Shown: positions 1 to 7,962 of the stretch, in pieces
Layout: each line of letters starts with the position of its first letter
Position numbering within the stretch: position 1 is the stretch's first letter
Source: Solimonas terrae
Lineage (GTDB): Bacteria > Pseudomonadota > Gammaproteobacteria > Nevskiales > Nevskiaceae
DNA: 64,000 nucleotides
NCBI RefSeq assembly: GCF_011067135.1
Contig: NZ_JAAMOW010000004.1
Span: 62,001-126,000, forward strand
Direction of reading: 5' to 3'
Notes under the pieces: model-generated
Told to the model about the DNA's origin: nothing
The model's input: the letters and a program-made list of their open reading frames with translations, nothing else
The model's database searches: none
Position numbers and translations under genes: made by a program

Positions 1-842
<842 letters not shown>

Positions 843-905
843 CGAGTCCGGGGCTGCCGGCAGCAGCCCCGCTCGCGGCTGGCTCTGCGTTGGAAGCAGT
901 CAAAG

Positions 906-936
906 GCCCCGTCGGAAACGGCGGGGCTTTTCTTTT
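906..936 (+). terminator. Rho-independent terminator of glnA
   Basis: A 9-bp GC-rich stem (906-914 with 919-927, one G-T pair) closed by a GAAA tetraloop and followed by TTTTCTTTT. It lies 64 bases after the glnA stop and just before the DUF4124 gene. Confidence 0.9.
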
Positions 937-961
937 GCGCGCGCTGCGTTACGCTGCCGGC

Positions 962-1492
962 ATGAAGGGGGCACTCTCGCTTTTGCTTTGCCTGTTCGCA
1001 GGGGCCGCTGTCGCGGACGACGCCGTGTATCGCTATACCGACGCCAATGGCGTCGTGCATTACAGCGATCGTGCACCGGACCGGCACGCGAAACCGATCC
1101 GCCTCGGGCCGCTCGCCACCAGCACGCCTACCCGGCACGCGATGTTCTATTCGCCGGAAGTCCTGCGGGCGGCAGCACGCTTTGCCGTGCGTGTCGAGTC
1201 GCCGACGCCCGATCAGCGGATCGAAGCGGGCCGTGCACCACTGGTCGCCGCGGCCAGCGTGATGCCGGCACTGGTGCAGGGCTTTCACCTTGTTTATCAG
1301 GTAGATGGGCACGCGGTCACGAGCGGTCCGGTCGATGCGCTGAGTATCCAGCTGCCGTCGCTGGCGGCAGGTTCGCACGCGCTGCAGATCGTACTGCTCG
1401 ACGAGCACGGCGCCGAGGTCGCACGCTCGACGCCGGCGAACTTCCAGATCGCCGGCACCAGGCTGGCGAGCGGCGCACCAAAACAGCCATAA
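962..1492 (+). CDS. Exported DUF4124-domain protein
   Basis: 176-residue protein of unknown function. The N-terminus (MKGALSLLLCLFAGAAVAD) is a clear Sec signal peptide, which decides the start at 962 over the upstream in-frame codon at 890. The mature protein begins with the DUF4124 pattern DAVYRYTDANGVVHYSDRAP, typical of small periplasmic proteins encoded between glnA and ntrB in many Gammaproteobacteria. The C-terminal half (about residues 80-165) looks like a beta-sandwich, with VVTSGPVDALSIQLPSLAAG-like strands. No catalytic motif is visible, and any link to nitrogen control is by position only. Confidence 0.85.
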   Translation: MKGALSLLLCLFAGAAVADDAVYRYTDANGVVHYSDRAPDRHAKPIRLGPLATSTPTRHAMFYSPEVLRAAARFAVRVESPTPDQRIEAGRAPLVAAASVMPALVQGFHLVYQVDGHAVTSGPVDALSIQLPSLAAGSHALQIVLLDEHGAEVARSTPANFQIAGTRLASGAPKQP

Positions 1493-1577
1493 CGCACTAA
1501 ACTGGTGCCTTTCTGGCTGCTCCGCCGCCCTGTGCCGGCGCTTCGCCCATGGCCTGCATCTTGCGTTCGCTTGCCCG

Positions 1578-2645
1578 ATGAAACTGGGTGCCCGCAGCCG
1601 CGTGACCGCGGAAGACGTGATCGACGGACAGACCACGGCGGTGGTCGCCCTCGACGAGAGCTTGCGCGTGTCGGTTCTGAATTTCGCCGCCGAAGGGATT
1701 TTCGAAGTGTCGCGGCGCCTCACGCTCGGCGAGGCGCTGGTGGACGCCATTGCGCATTTCGCTCCGCACGAGCTGCGCCTGCGCAAGGCGCTCGACACCA
1801 TGACCGGGTTCATCGAGCGCGAGCTCAAGCTGGCGCGTCCGGGCAGCTCGTCGATCACCGTCGATCTGATTGTCACGCCGTTCGTGGTCGGCAAGAAACC
1901 GGGTCTGCTGATGGAAATGCAGCCGGTCGATCGTCATCAGCGCATTGCCCGCGACGGTACTCTGCAGACCCAATTCGACGCCAGCCGCGAGCTGATTCGG
2001 GGCCTTGCCCACGAGATCAAGAACCCGCTCGGCGGCATTCGCGGCGCCGCACAGCTGATGGAGCACGAGTTCCCGGACTCGCAGCACCGCGAATACACGC
2101 GCGTGATCATTCGCGAAGTCGATCGCCTGCAGAATCTCGTCAACCGCATGCTCGGCCCGAATCGCGCGCCGCAGAAGGCACTGCTCAACATCCACGAAGT
2201 GCTCGAACACGTGCGGCGGCTGGTGCAGGCCGAAGCGCCGCCTGCGGTCGCGGTCTTGCGCGACTACGACCCGAGCATTCCCGAGGTCGTGGTCGATCGC
2301 GAGCAGATGATCCAGGCTGTGCTCAATGTGCTGCGCAATGCGCTGCACGCGGTCGACGGGCATGGCTCGATCATCCTGCGGACACGCACCCGGCGACAAC
2401 TCACCGTCGGTGGCGCGCGTCACAAGCTGATGGTGCAGATCGACATCGAAGACAGCGGCTGCGGCGTGCCGCCGGACATGATCGAAAAGATTTTCTATCC
2501 GATGGTCACGACCCGCGCCGACGGGACCGGCCTCGGATTGCCGCTTTCGCAGTATCTGGTGCACAGCCACGGCGGACTCATCGAGTGTCGCTCGCGGCCC
2601 GGCTGCACCGTGTTTTCCATCTTCTTGCCTATCGAGTCCGCATGA
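1578..2645 (+). CDS. glnL: Nitrogen regulation sensor kinase NtrB
   Basis: Histidine kinase/phosphatase that sets the phosphorylation of NtrC in response to PII and nitrogen status; cytoplasmic, 355 residues. An N-terminal PAS-like region spans residues 15-120. The H-box GLAHEIKNPLGG has the phospho-accepting His145. The C-terminal ATPase domain shows an N-box (VLNVLRNALHA), DSGCGVPPDM and GTGLGLPLSQ. The length is normal for the family. The gene overlaps ntrC by 4 bases (ATGA), implying translational coupling. No strong Shine-Dalgarno precedes 1578, but this ATG gives the family-typical N-terminus. Confidence 0.96.
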   Translation: MKLGARSRVTAEDVIDGQTTAVVALDESLRVSVLNFAAEGIFEVSRRLTLGEALVDAIAHFAPHELRLRKALDTMTGFIERELKLARPGSSSITVDLIVTPFVVGKKPGLLMEMQPVDRHQRIARDGTLQTQFDASRELIRGLAHEIKNPLGGIRGAAQLMEHEFPDSQHREYTRVIIREVDRLQNLVNRMLGPNRAPQKALLNIHEVLEHVRRLVQAEAPPAVAVLRDYDPSIPEVVVDREQMIQAVLNVLRNALHAVDGHGSIILRTRTRRQLTVGGARHKLMVQIDIEDSGCGVPPDMIEKIFYPMVTTRADGTGLGLPLSQYLVHSHGGLIECRSRPGCTVFSIFLPIESA

Positions 2646-4135
2646 ACGCGCTGAACGTCTGGATCGTGGACGATGACGAATCGATCCGCTGGGTCATCGA
2701 AAAGTCACTGAGCCGTTCCGGCATGAAAGTGACCAGTTTCCCCGGTGCGGCGGAACTGCTCGATGCGCTGGCCGACAGCGCACCCGATGTTCTGGTCTCC
2801 GACATCCGCATGCCCGGTGTCGACGGCCTGACCCTGATGACGCGCGTGCACGCGGCGCATCCGGAGTTGCCGGTCATCATCATGACCGCCCACTCGGATC
2901 TGGATGCGGCCGTCGCATCGTACAAGGGCGGCGCTTTCGAATACCTGCCCAAGCCCTTCGATGTCGACGGTGTCGCCGATCTGGTGCGCCGCGCCGCGCG
3001 TACGCGCGAAGTGGCGGACGAAGTCCCGGCCGAACCGCCGGCGACGATGATCGGCGAAGCGCCGGCAATGCAGGACGTGTTCCGTGCGATCGGCCGTCTG
3101 TCGCAGTCGCATATCACGGTCCTGATCACCGGCGAGTCAGGCACCGGCAAGGAACTGGTCGCGCGCGCGCTGCATACCAACAGCCCGCGCACCGGCAAGC
3201 CGTTCATTGCCATCAACACCGCGGCGATTCCCAAGGACCTGCTGGAATCGGAATTCTTCGGCCATGAACGCGGCTCGTTCACCGGCGCGGCTACCCAGCG
3301 CAAGGGTCGCTTCGAGCAGGCTGACGGCGGCACGCTGTTTCTCGACGAAATCGGCGACATGCCCGCCGACCTGCAGACCCGCCTGCTGCGCGTGCTGTCG
3401 ACCGGCGAGTTCTATCGAGTCGGCGGTGTCGCGCCGATCCGCGTCGACGTGCGCGTGATCGCCGCAACCCATCAGGATCTCGACGAGCTCGTGCGTGAAG
3501 GCCGATTCCGCGAAGACCTTTATCACCGACTCAATGTCATCCGCGTGCGCATACCGCCGCTGCGCGAACGACCGGAAGACATCCCGCAACTCGCGCGCTC
3601 GTTTCTGCTGCGTGCAGCCGAAGAGTTGAAGACCGAACCCAAGCGTGTGCGTGCCGATGTCATGCAACGCCTCAAGGCATTCAACTGGCCGGGCAACGTC
3701 CGCCAGCTCGAAAACATCTGCCGCTGGCTGACCGTCATGGCGCCCGGACAGGACGTGCATCCCCAGGATCTGCCGCCGGAGCTGACGCAGGTTCCCAGCT
3801 CGCCGGCCAAGGCTGCCGCGCACGCTGCGCTGTTGCCCGGCGTGTCAGCATCACCCGTCACGGTTCCCGTTGCGACGATGCCGGCCGCGGTACCGGCAGC
3901 ATCTGCGGTTGCCGAAAGCTGGAACGACAGTCTGCACGAATGGGCGCGACGTGAACTCGCGGCCGGACACAGCGATCTGCTCGGCACGGCCATCCCGCTG
4001 TTCGAGCGGACCATGATCGATGTCGCCTTGCATGCCACCAAGGGACAGCGCCAGGAGGCGGCCAAGCGCCTGGGTTGGGGCCGCAACACATTGACCCGGA
4101 AGATCAAGGAACTGGGGATGGGAGACGACGAATAG
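2642..4135 (+). CDS. glnG: Nitrogen regulation response regulator NtrC
   Basis: Sigma-54 activator, 497 residues. The receiver domain (1-120) has the acidic pocket DDDE at 10-13 and phospho-acceptor Asp54 (VLVSDIRMPG), the canonical NtrC position. The AAA+ domain (about 140-380) has Walker A GESGTGKE, the sigma-54 contact loop GSFTGA (usual GAFTGA, with the common Ser variant) and Walker B GGTLFLDEIGD. The C-terminal Fis-type helix-turn-helix (QEAAKRLGWGRNTLTRKIKELG) binds enhancers. The start at 2642 overlaps the ntrB stop, and the gene ends before a strong bidirectional terminator. Confidence 0.97.
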   Translation: MNALNVWIVDDDESIRWVIEKSLSRSGMKVTSFPGAAELLDALADSAPDVLVSDIRMPGVDGLTLMTRVHAAHPELPVIIMTAHSDLDAAVASYKGGAFEYLPKPFDVDGVADLVRRAARTREVADEVPAEPPATMIGEAPAMQDVFRAIGRLSQSHITVLITGESGTGKELVARALHTNSPRTGKPFIAINTAAIPKDLLESEFFGHERGSFTGAATQRKGRFEQADGGTLFLDEIGDMPADLQTRLLRVLSTGEFYRVGGVAPIRVDVRVIAATHQDLDELVREGRFREDLYHRLNVIRVRIPPLRERPEDIPQLARSFLLRAAEELKTEPKRVRADVMQRLKAFNWPGNVRQLENICRWLTVMAPGQDVHPQDLPPELTQVPSSPAKAAAHAALLPGVSASPVTVPVATMPAAVPAASAVAESWNDSLHEWARRELAAGHSDLLGTAIPLFERTMIDVALHATKGQRQEAAKRLGWGRNTLTRKIKELGMGDDE

Positions 4136-4220
4136 TCGCGAGTAGTGCGCGGGCCTGAGCCGGGCCTGGCCGCAAGCAGGACGCGGCGGTGCGCTCACCC
4201 GCATCGAATGCCGCGCAAAC

Positions 4221-4255
4221 AAAAGCCGCCGACGCGTGCGCGTCGGCGGCTTTTT
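4221..4255. terminator. Bidirectional terminator between ntrC and the luxR-type gene
   Basis: Perfect inverted repeat 4225-4236/4239-4250 (GCCGCCGACGCG arms) followed by TTTTT on the plus strand. An A-rich run (4218-4224) upstream supplies a U-tract for the opposite strand. It separates convergent genes. Confidence 0.92.
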
Positions 4256-4266
4256 CATGCGCATGA

Positions 4267-5481
4267 TCAGCCGAGGCTGAGCACGCTGTTCAGCAGCAGG
4301 CGCACGAGCATGGTCTGCCGGGTGACGCCGGTCTTGCAGAAGATCGAGCGCAGATGGGTGCGCGCGGTATTGCGCCGCACGTTCATCTTCTCGGCCGCTT
4401 CGTCGAGCGTCAGGCCTTCGGTCAGCAGCAGCGCCAGCTGCGCTTCCATGCGCGTCAGGCCGAACAGGCGACGAACCAGTTCCTGCGAAGGCTGCGCGGC
4501 ATTGGCTTCCGGATCGCGCAGGAAGACGGCCACGGCCGGGCGCTGCTTGCTCTCCGACCAGCGACCGAGCGGAATCGCGCGAACGAGAATGCCGAGCTTG
4601 GCGCGACCGGACGGACGCGTGACCGCCATTGCTTCGACGACGCCGGGGCCTTCGCTGTCATTGGTGCCGGCCAGAGCGCCGCGCAGCATGCGCTGCAGGT
4701 CGCGGCTTTCCTGGCTGCTCTCGATGCAGAGGTTGTTGCCGGACAGCCAGATGCCGTCCTTCTCGGCGAGAATGCGCCGCGCCTCCTGATTGGTCTCGAC
4801 GATGTTGCCATTGGCATCGAAGCTCAGCATGCCGAGCAGCATGCGATTGACGGTGCCGGCGAACAGCGAGCGCTCGCATTCGAGGAAGTCGAGGCGCGCA
4901 TGCAGCTGGATGGAACGCTTCAGGTGCGGCAGCAGCAGCTTGATCAGCGACTTGTCGTCCGTCGAGAACGGACCGGCGTCGGCGCTGCGCGTGATGCGGA
5001 AGCGGCACTCGATGCCGTCCTTGGTGTAGATGTCGGCACCCAGCAGATGACGGACGCCGATCGGTTCAAGGAAATCGTGGTAGTACTGGCTTTGCAGCCA
5101 CTGCGGGCCGATCAATTCCTCGGCCGAGAACACATCGCCCTCGGCCAGCCGCACGAACGGATCGGCGGCAAAGAAATGCGTCTCGTAGGATTCGACGTTC
5201 TGCGCGGTGGTCGGGCCGGTGTTGATCATCACGCCGGTGCTGTCCGATGACGGCGGCCGCAGCATCAGCGTGACGTGCGCGGCGGCCAGCACTTCGCGAA
5301 TGCGCAGCATCGCCGTCTGCCATGGCGGCGATTCGGTCGGACCTTCATAGATCGCGCCGAGCAGCTGGTCGATCGTTTCGAGCTTCAGCGGTTCGGCGGC
5401 GCGCGGGCGACCGGTCTTGAGCACGGCGCGCTTGGCGGCAGCAGTCCGGGTACCGGACATCTGTTCGGCGGATACGGCCAT
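4267..5481 (-). CDS. LuxR-type transcriptional regulator (TeiR-like candidate)
   Basis: 404-residue regulator. The C-terminal 65 residues form a LuxR/FixJ-type helix-turn-helix (LTRMEAQLALLLTEGLTLDEAAEKMNVRRNTARTHLRSIFCKTGV). The N-terminal 300 residues contain PAS/GAF-like sensor segments (for example ANGNIVETNQEARRIL around residues 225-240). The start at 5481 is supported by AGGAGG eight bases upstream. It is divergent from the ketosteroid isomerase gene and adjacent to ring A/B genes. Its size and architecture resemble TeiR, the LuxR-type steroid-responsive activator of Comamonas testosteroni. A role in steroid control is inference from size, domains and position. Confidence 0.8.
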   Translation of the reverse strand: MAVSAEQMSGTRTAAAKRAVLKTGRPRAAEPLKLETIDQLLGAIYEGPTESPPWQTAMLRIREVLAAAHVTLMLRPPSSDSTGVMINTGPTTAQNVESYETHFFAADPFVRLAEGDVFSAEELIGPQWLQSQYYHDFLEPIGVRHLLGADIYTKDGIECRFRITRSADAGPFSTDDKSLIKLLLPHLKRSIQLHARLDFLECERSLFAGTVNRMLLGMLSFDANGNIVETNQEARRILAEKDGIWLSGNNLCIESSQESRDLQRMLRGALAGTNDSEGPGVVEAMAVTRPSGRAKLGILVRAIPLGRWSESKQRPAVAVFLRDPEANAAQPSQELVRRLFGLTRMEAQLALLLTEGLTLDEAAEKMNVRRNTARTHLRSIFCKTGVTRQTMLVRLLLNSVLSLG

Positions 5482-5521
5482 CGATTTCCTCCTCGATCAA
5501 GCTGGGGTCGTTCGCTGCCGC

Positions 5522-5539
5522 AAGTCCTCTGCGGGACTT
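5522..5539. promoter_or_regulatory. Short inverted repeat upstream of the luxR-type gene
   Basis: AAGTCC-N6-GGACTT lies 41 bases upstream of the start at 5481, in the 252-bp divergent region shared with the isomerase gene. It could be an operator or autoregulatory site. No other copy was noticed. Confidence 0.3.
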
Positions 5540-5733
5540 TTGCGAATGAATTCTTGAAACGACCGAACCGCAATAGTCGGCTGGCTTTGCGTATCCCGTC
5601 AAGTCGGGGCGCGGATGACCGGCTCGATTGGGGCGGTTTTACCACGGCTTTCGTCCGGACGGACGATTCTGCGAACCCGCGTGCCCCCGAGCATGGCACG
5701 CACGATCAAGACCTAACTCGAGGAGCGTGTGCG

Positions 5734-6129
5734 ATGGCGGGTGCCGGCGAAAAAGTGATGAAAGCGGCGATGCAGGCCTATGTCGATGGCTTCAATCGTG
5801 CGGATCCGGCGGCGGTCGCCGCGTTGTTCGCCGACGACGCGACGATCGAGGACCCGGTGGGCAGCCCGCTGAAGACCGGCAAGGCGGAGATTTCGAAGTT
5901 CTACGAGTTCTCGATGAAGACCGGCGCCAGGCTCAAGCTGGCGGCGCCGATCCGCGGCTCGCACGGCAATTCCGCGGCGATGGCCTTCGACGTCGAACTG
6001 AAGATGCCGGAAGGCCAAGCGGTGATCCGGGTGATCGACGTGATGACGTTCAACGAAGCCGGCCAGTTCACGTCGATGCGCGCGTTCTGGGGGCCGGGCG
6101 ACATGGAAGTCATCGGCGGGAAGAAGTAG
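5734..6129 (+). CDS. ksi: Steroid delta5-3-ketosteroid isomerase
   Basis: Moves the C5-C6 double bond of 3-oxo-delta5 steroids to C4-C5, an early step of androgen/sterol degradation. It is 131 residues, close to the 125-131 usual for the family. The catalytic residues are in place: Tyr16 (oxyanion hole), Asp40 in IEDPVGS (proton-transfer base) and Asp102 in VIDVMTF (second oxyanion donor), numbering nearly identical to the Pseudomonas enzyme. The start at 5734 is chosen for GAGGAG upstream and for homology; the frame stays open upstream without similarity. It lies 2 bases from the next gene, so the two are co-transcribed. Confidence 0.93.
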   Translation: MAGAGEKVMKAAMQAYVDGFNRADPAAVAALFADDATIEDPVGSPLKTGKAEISKFYEFSMKTGARLKLAAPIRGSHGNSAAMAFDVELKMPEGQAVIRVIDVMTFNEAGQFTSMRAFWGPGDMEVIGGKK

Positions 6130-6131
6130 CC

Positions 6132-6599
6132 ATGCTCAGCGCCCAGCAGATCTCCGATCGCCTCGAACTCGAGCAACTGGTGGTTGCCTACGCCTATGCG
6201 ATCGACGAACGCGCGTTCGAGCGGCTCGATCACATCTTCACGCCGGACGCGCACATCGACTATCGCGCCGCCGGCGGCATTGCCGGTGGCTATCCGGAGA
6301 TCCGCAAATGGCTGCCGGAAGCGCTGGCGATCTTTCCGGGCTACATGCACTTCAACGGCAATTTTGCCTTCGAGATCGAGGGCGACGAGGCGCGCGGCAA
6401 GGTAGCCTGCATCAATCCGATGGTGCTGCCGAAAGCGGACGGCACGCCGGGCGAAGGCGAAACCATGTTCTTCGGACTCTGGTATCTGGATCGCTACCGG
6501 CGCACCGCAGCCGGCTGGCGCATCGTCGAGCGCGTCGAGAAGCGCTCGTTCGACTACAACATGCCGGACGCCTTCAAGCAGGCCATGAAGCGCGACTGA
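6132..6599 (+). CDS. SnoaL-like (NTF2-fold) protein
   Basis: 155-residue NTF2-fold protein of the SnoaL_4 type: ISDRLELEQLVVAYAYAIDERAFERLDHIFTPDAHIDYRAAGG matches the cone-forming N-terminal helices and strand. The C-terminal strands carry WYLDRYRRTAAGWRIVERVEK. The reaction is unknown; such proteins are isomerases, dehydratases or binding proteins. It is co-directional with and almost abutting the ketosteroid isomerase, so a second small-molecule step on a steroid is plausible. A terminator follows. Confidence 0.8.
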   Translation: MLSAQQISDRLELEQLVVAYAYAIDERAFERLDHIFTPDAHIDYRAAGGIAGGYPEIRKWLPEALAIFPGYMHFNGNFAFEIEGDEARGKVACINPMVLPKADGTPGEGETMFFGLWYLDRYRRTAAGWRIVERVEKRSFDYNMPDAFKQAMKRD

Positions 6600-6614
6600 G
6601 CCGCCACACCCGAC

Positions 6615-6644
6615 AAAAAGGCCCGCGAGTCGCGGGCCTTTTTT
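6615..6644. terminator. Bidirectional terminator between the SnoaL-like and kshA-like genes
   Basis: 8-bp perfect stem GGCCCGCG/CGCGGGCC (6620-6627 with 6631-6638), flanked by A5 on the left and T6 on the right. It can therefore terminate both convergent transcripts. Confidence 0.92.
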
Positions 6645-6659
6645 GCTCCGGCGCCGAGC

Positions 6660-7775
6660 TCAGGCGTTGACGGCGATTTGCAGGGACTCGTGGCTGGCTT
6701 CGCGCATGTCGTCCGGTGCGCCCTCGATGCCGCGCGCGAGATGGACCCCGTCGACCTGGCGCCGGTACTCCTGCGCGTTCGCACGCGGGTTGTAGAACTG
6801 CTTGTACCAGATGCGCTGCAGGCGGAACGGACCGTCGCCCTGCACGAACAGGCCCTGGAAGCATGGCCGCTTGTGGCGCCAGACTTCGAAGTCCTGCGCG
6901 AAGGCAGCCAGCGCCATGTCCTGATACTGGCGCGCAGCGGCATGATCGGCTTCGGTCGCCGGCTGGCCGGTCGCCGAGCGTACGAGCAGGGCGTGCCAGA
7001 CATAGGAGGAGCCGTCGTCGACCGGCGTGTGCGCGATGAAGATGTACGAATCGTACAGGCCACTCATGCGCGTGATCAGGATGCTCGGGCCGTGATAGAC
7101 CGCCTCGGTCACCAGCAGCGGGCCGCCTTCGGCGACCAGGGTGCGATGTCCGCCGCCCATGCGCTGGATCGCCAGATGGCCGCTGAATTCGTTCTCGAAA
7201 AACTTGGTTCTGGAGCCGTGCACCGGCCCGAAGTGCGCCGCGTCGGTGATGTTGTCGACGATCTCCTGTGGATGCACGTCGATCTTGCCGAGATCGTCGA
7301 AGGTCCAGTGCGTCCAGGTCGGATCGTTCCATTCGTTGAGGAACGGCGCTTCCCATTCCGGCTCGCCACCTTCGGCGTCGTGCCAGACGAACACCGCGCC
7401 CATGCTCTCGACCACCGGCCAGGAACGAATCCTGGCGGCGGGCGGAATCGGACCGCTCGAGTACGGAATCTGGTTGCACTTGCCATCCGGGCCGAAGCGC
7501 CAGGCGTGATACGGGCAGCGGATCGAATCACCCTCGACCGAACCGTCCTGCGCAACATACGAGGTGCTGTTTTTCGCCAGATGCGTGCCCATGTGCGGGC
7601 AATACGCGTCGAGCAGGATCACCTTGCCGCTGTCCTTGCCGCGATACAGCGCGAAGTCCTGACCGAAGAAGCGCACGCCCTGCGGTTTGTCGGTGACCTT
7701 CGCCGATTCGGCGACCATGAACCAGCCGCGTGGAAAGGTATGTTCACCAAGCTTGTAATCTTTCGAGCTGGCCAT
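6660..7775 (-). CDS. kshA: Rieske non-heme iron oxygenase, KshA-like (3-ketosteroid 9alpha-hydroxylase candidate)
   Basis: Oxygenase component expected to hydroxylate C9 of 3-ketosteroids, opening ring B together with KstD. It is 371 residues. Rieske ligands are Cys59-x-His61 and Cys87-x2-His90; the mononuclear iron motif is N175-x2-D178-x2-H181-x4-H186. The segment after the Rieske centre (CPYHAWRFGPDGKC...IPYSSGPIPP...VFVWHD) is KshA-like. The gap between the two Rieske half-motifs is 25 residues, longer than the roughly 16 remembered for KshA, so the substrate could differ. The start at 7775 has GAGGAG upstream. No reductase (KshB) gene is nearby. Confidence 0.82.
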   Translation of the reverse strand: MASSKDYKLGEHTFPRGWFMVAESAKVTDKPQGVRFFGQDFALYRGKDSGKVILLDAYCPHMGTHLAKNSTSYVAQDGSVEGDSIRCPYHAWRFGPDGKCNQIPYSSGPIPPAARIRSWPVVESMGAVFVWHDAEGGEPEWEAPFLNEWNDPTWTHWTFDDLGKIDVHPQEIVDNITDAAHFGPVHGSRTKFFENEFSGHLAIQRMGGGHRTLVAEGGPLLVTEAVYHGPSILITRMSGLYDSYIFIAHTPVDDGSSYVWHALLVRSATGQPATEADHAAARQYQDMALAAFAQDFEVWRHKRPCFQGLFVQGDGPFRLQRIWYKQFYNPRANAQEYRRQVDGVHLARGIEGAPDDMREASHESLQIAVNA

Positions 7776-7898
7776 GCATGGCGCTCCTCATCGAAACCAA
7801 AAAAGCGATTGCCGACGAGTGTGGGCACGGGCCCCAACGGTCACATCACCCGTTTGAATGAAGTGACAAAGCGCTTGCGTACCTAGCGTGTCGGACAT

Positions 7899-7912
7899 CA
7901 CGGTGACCCGTG
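7899..7912. promoter_or_regulatory. Inverted repeat in the kshA/GH5 divergent region
   Basis: CACGG-TGAC-CCGTG lies in the 187-bp region between the divergent kshA-like and GH5 genes. It is a possible operator serving one or both. No second copy was noticed in the window. Confidence 0.3.
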
Positions 7913-7962
7913 CGCGCAGTGCCTGCGCGCAGGATGAGTGACCGGAAATCGGGGGAGACAGG

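Noticed and set aside
1497-1577. Extension of the ntrC frame upstream to 1505
   Set aside because: The extra 379 codons lie out of frame over ntrB; the family N-terminus begins exactly at 2642.
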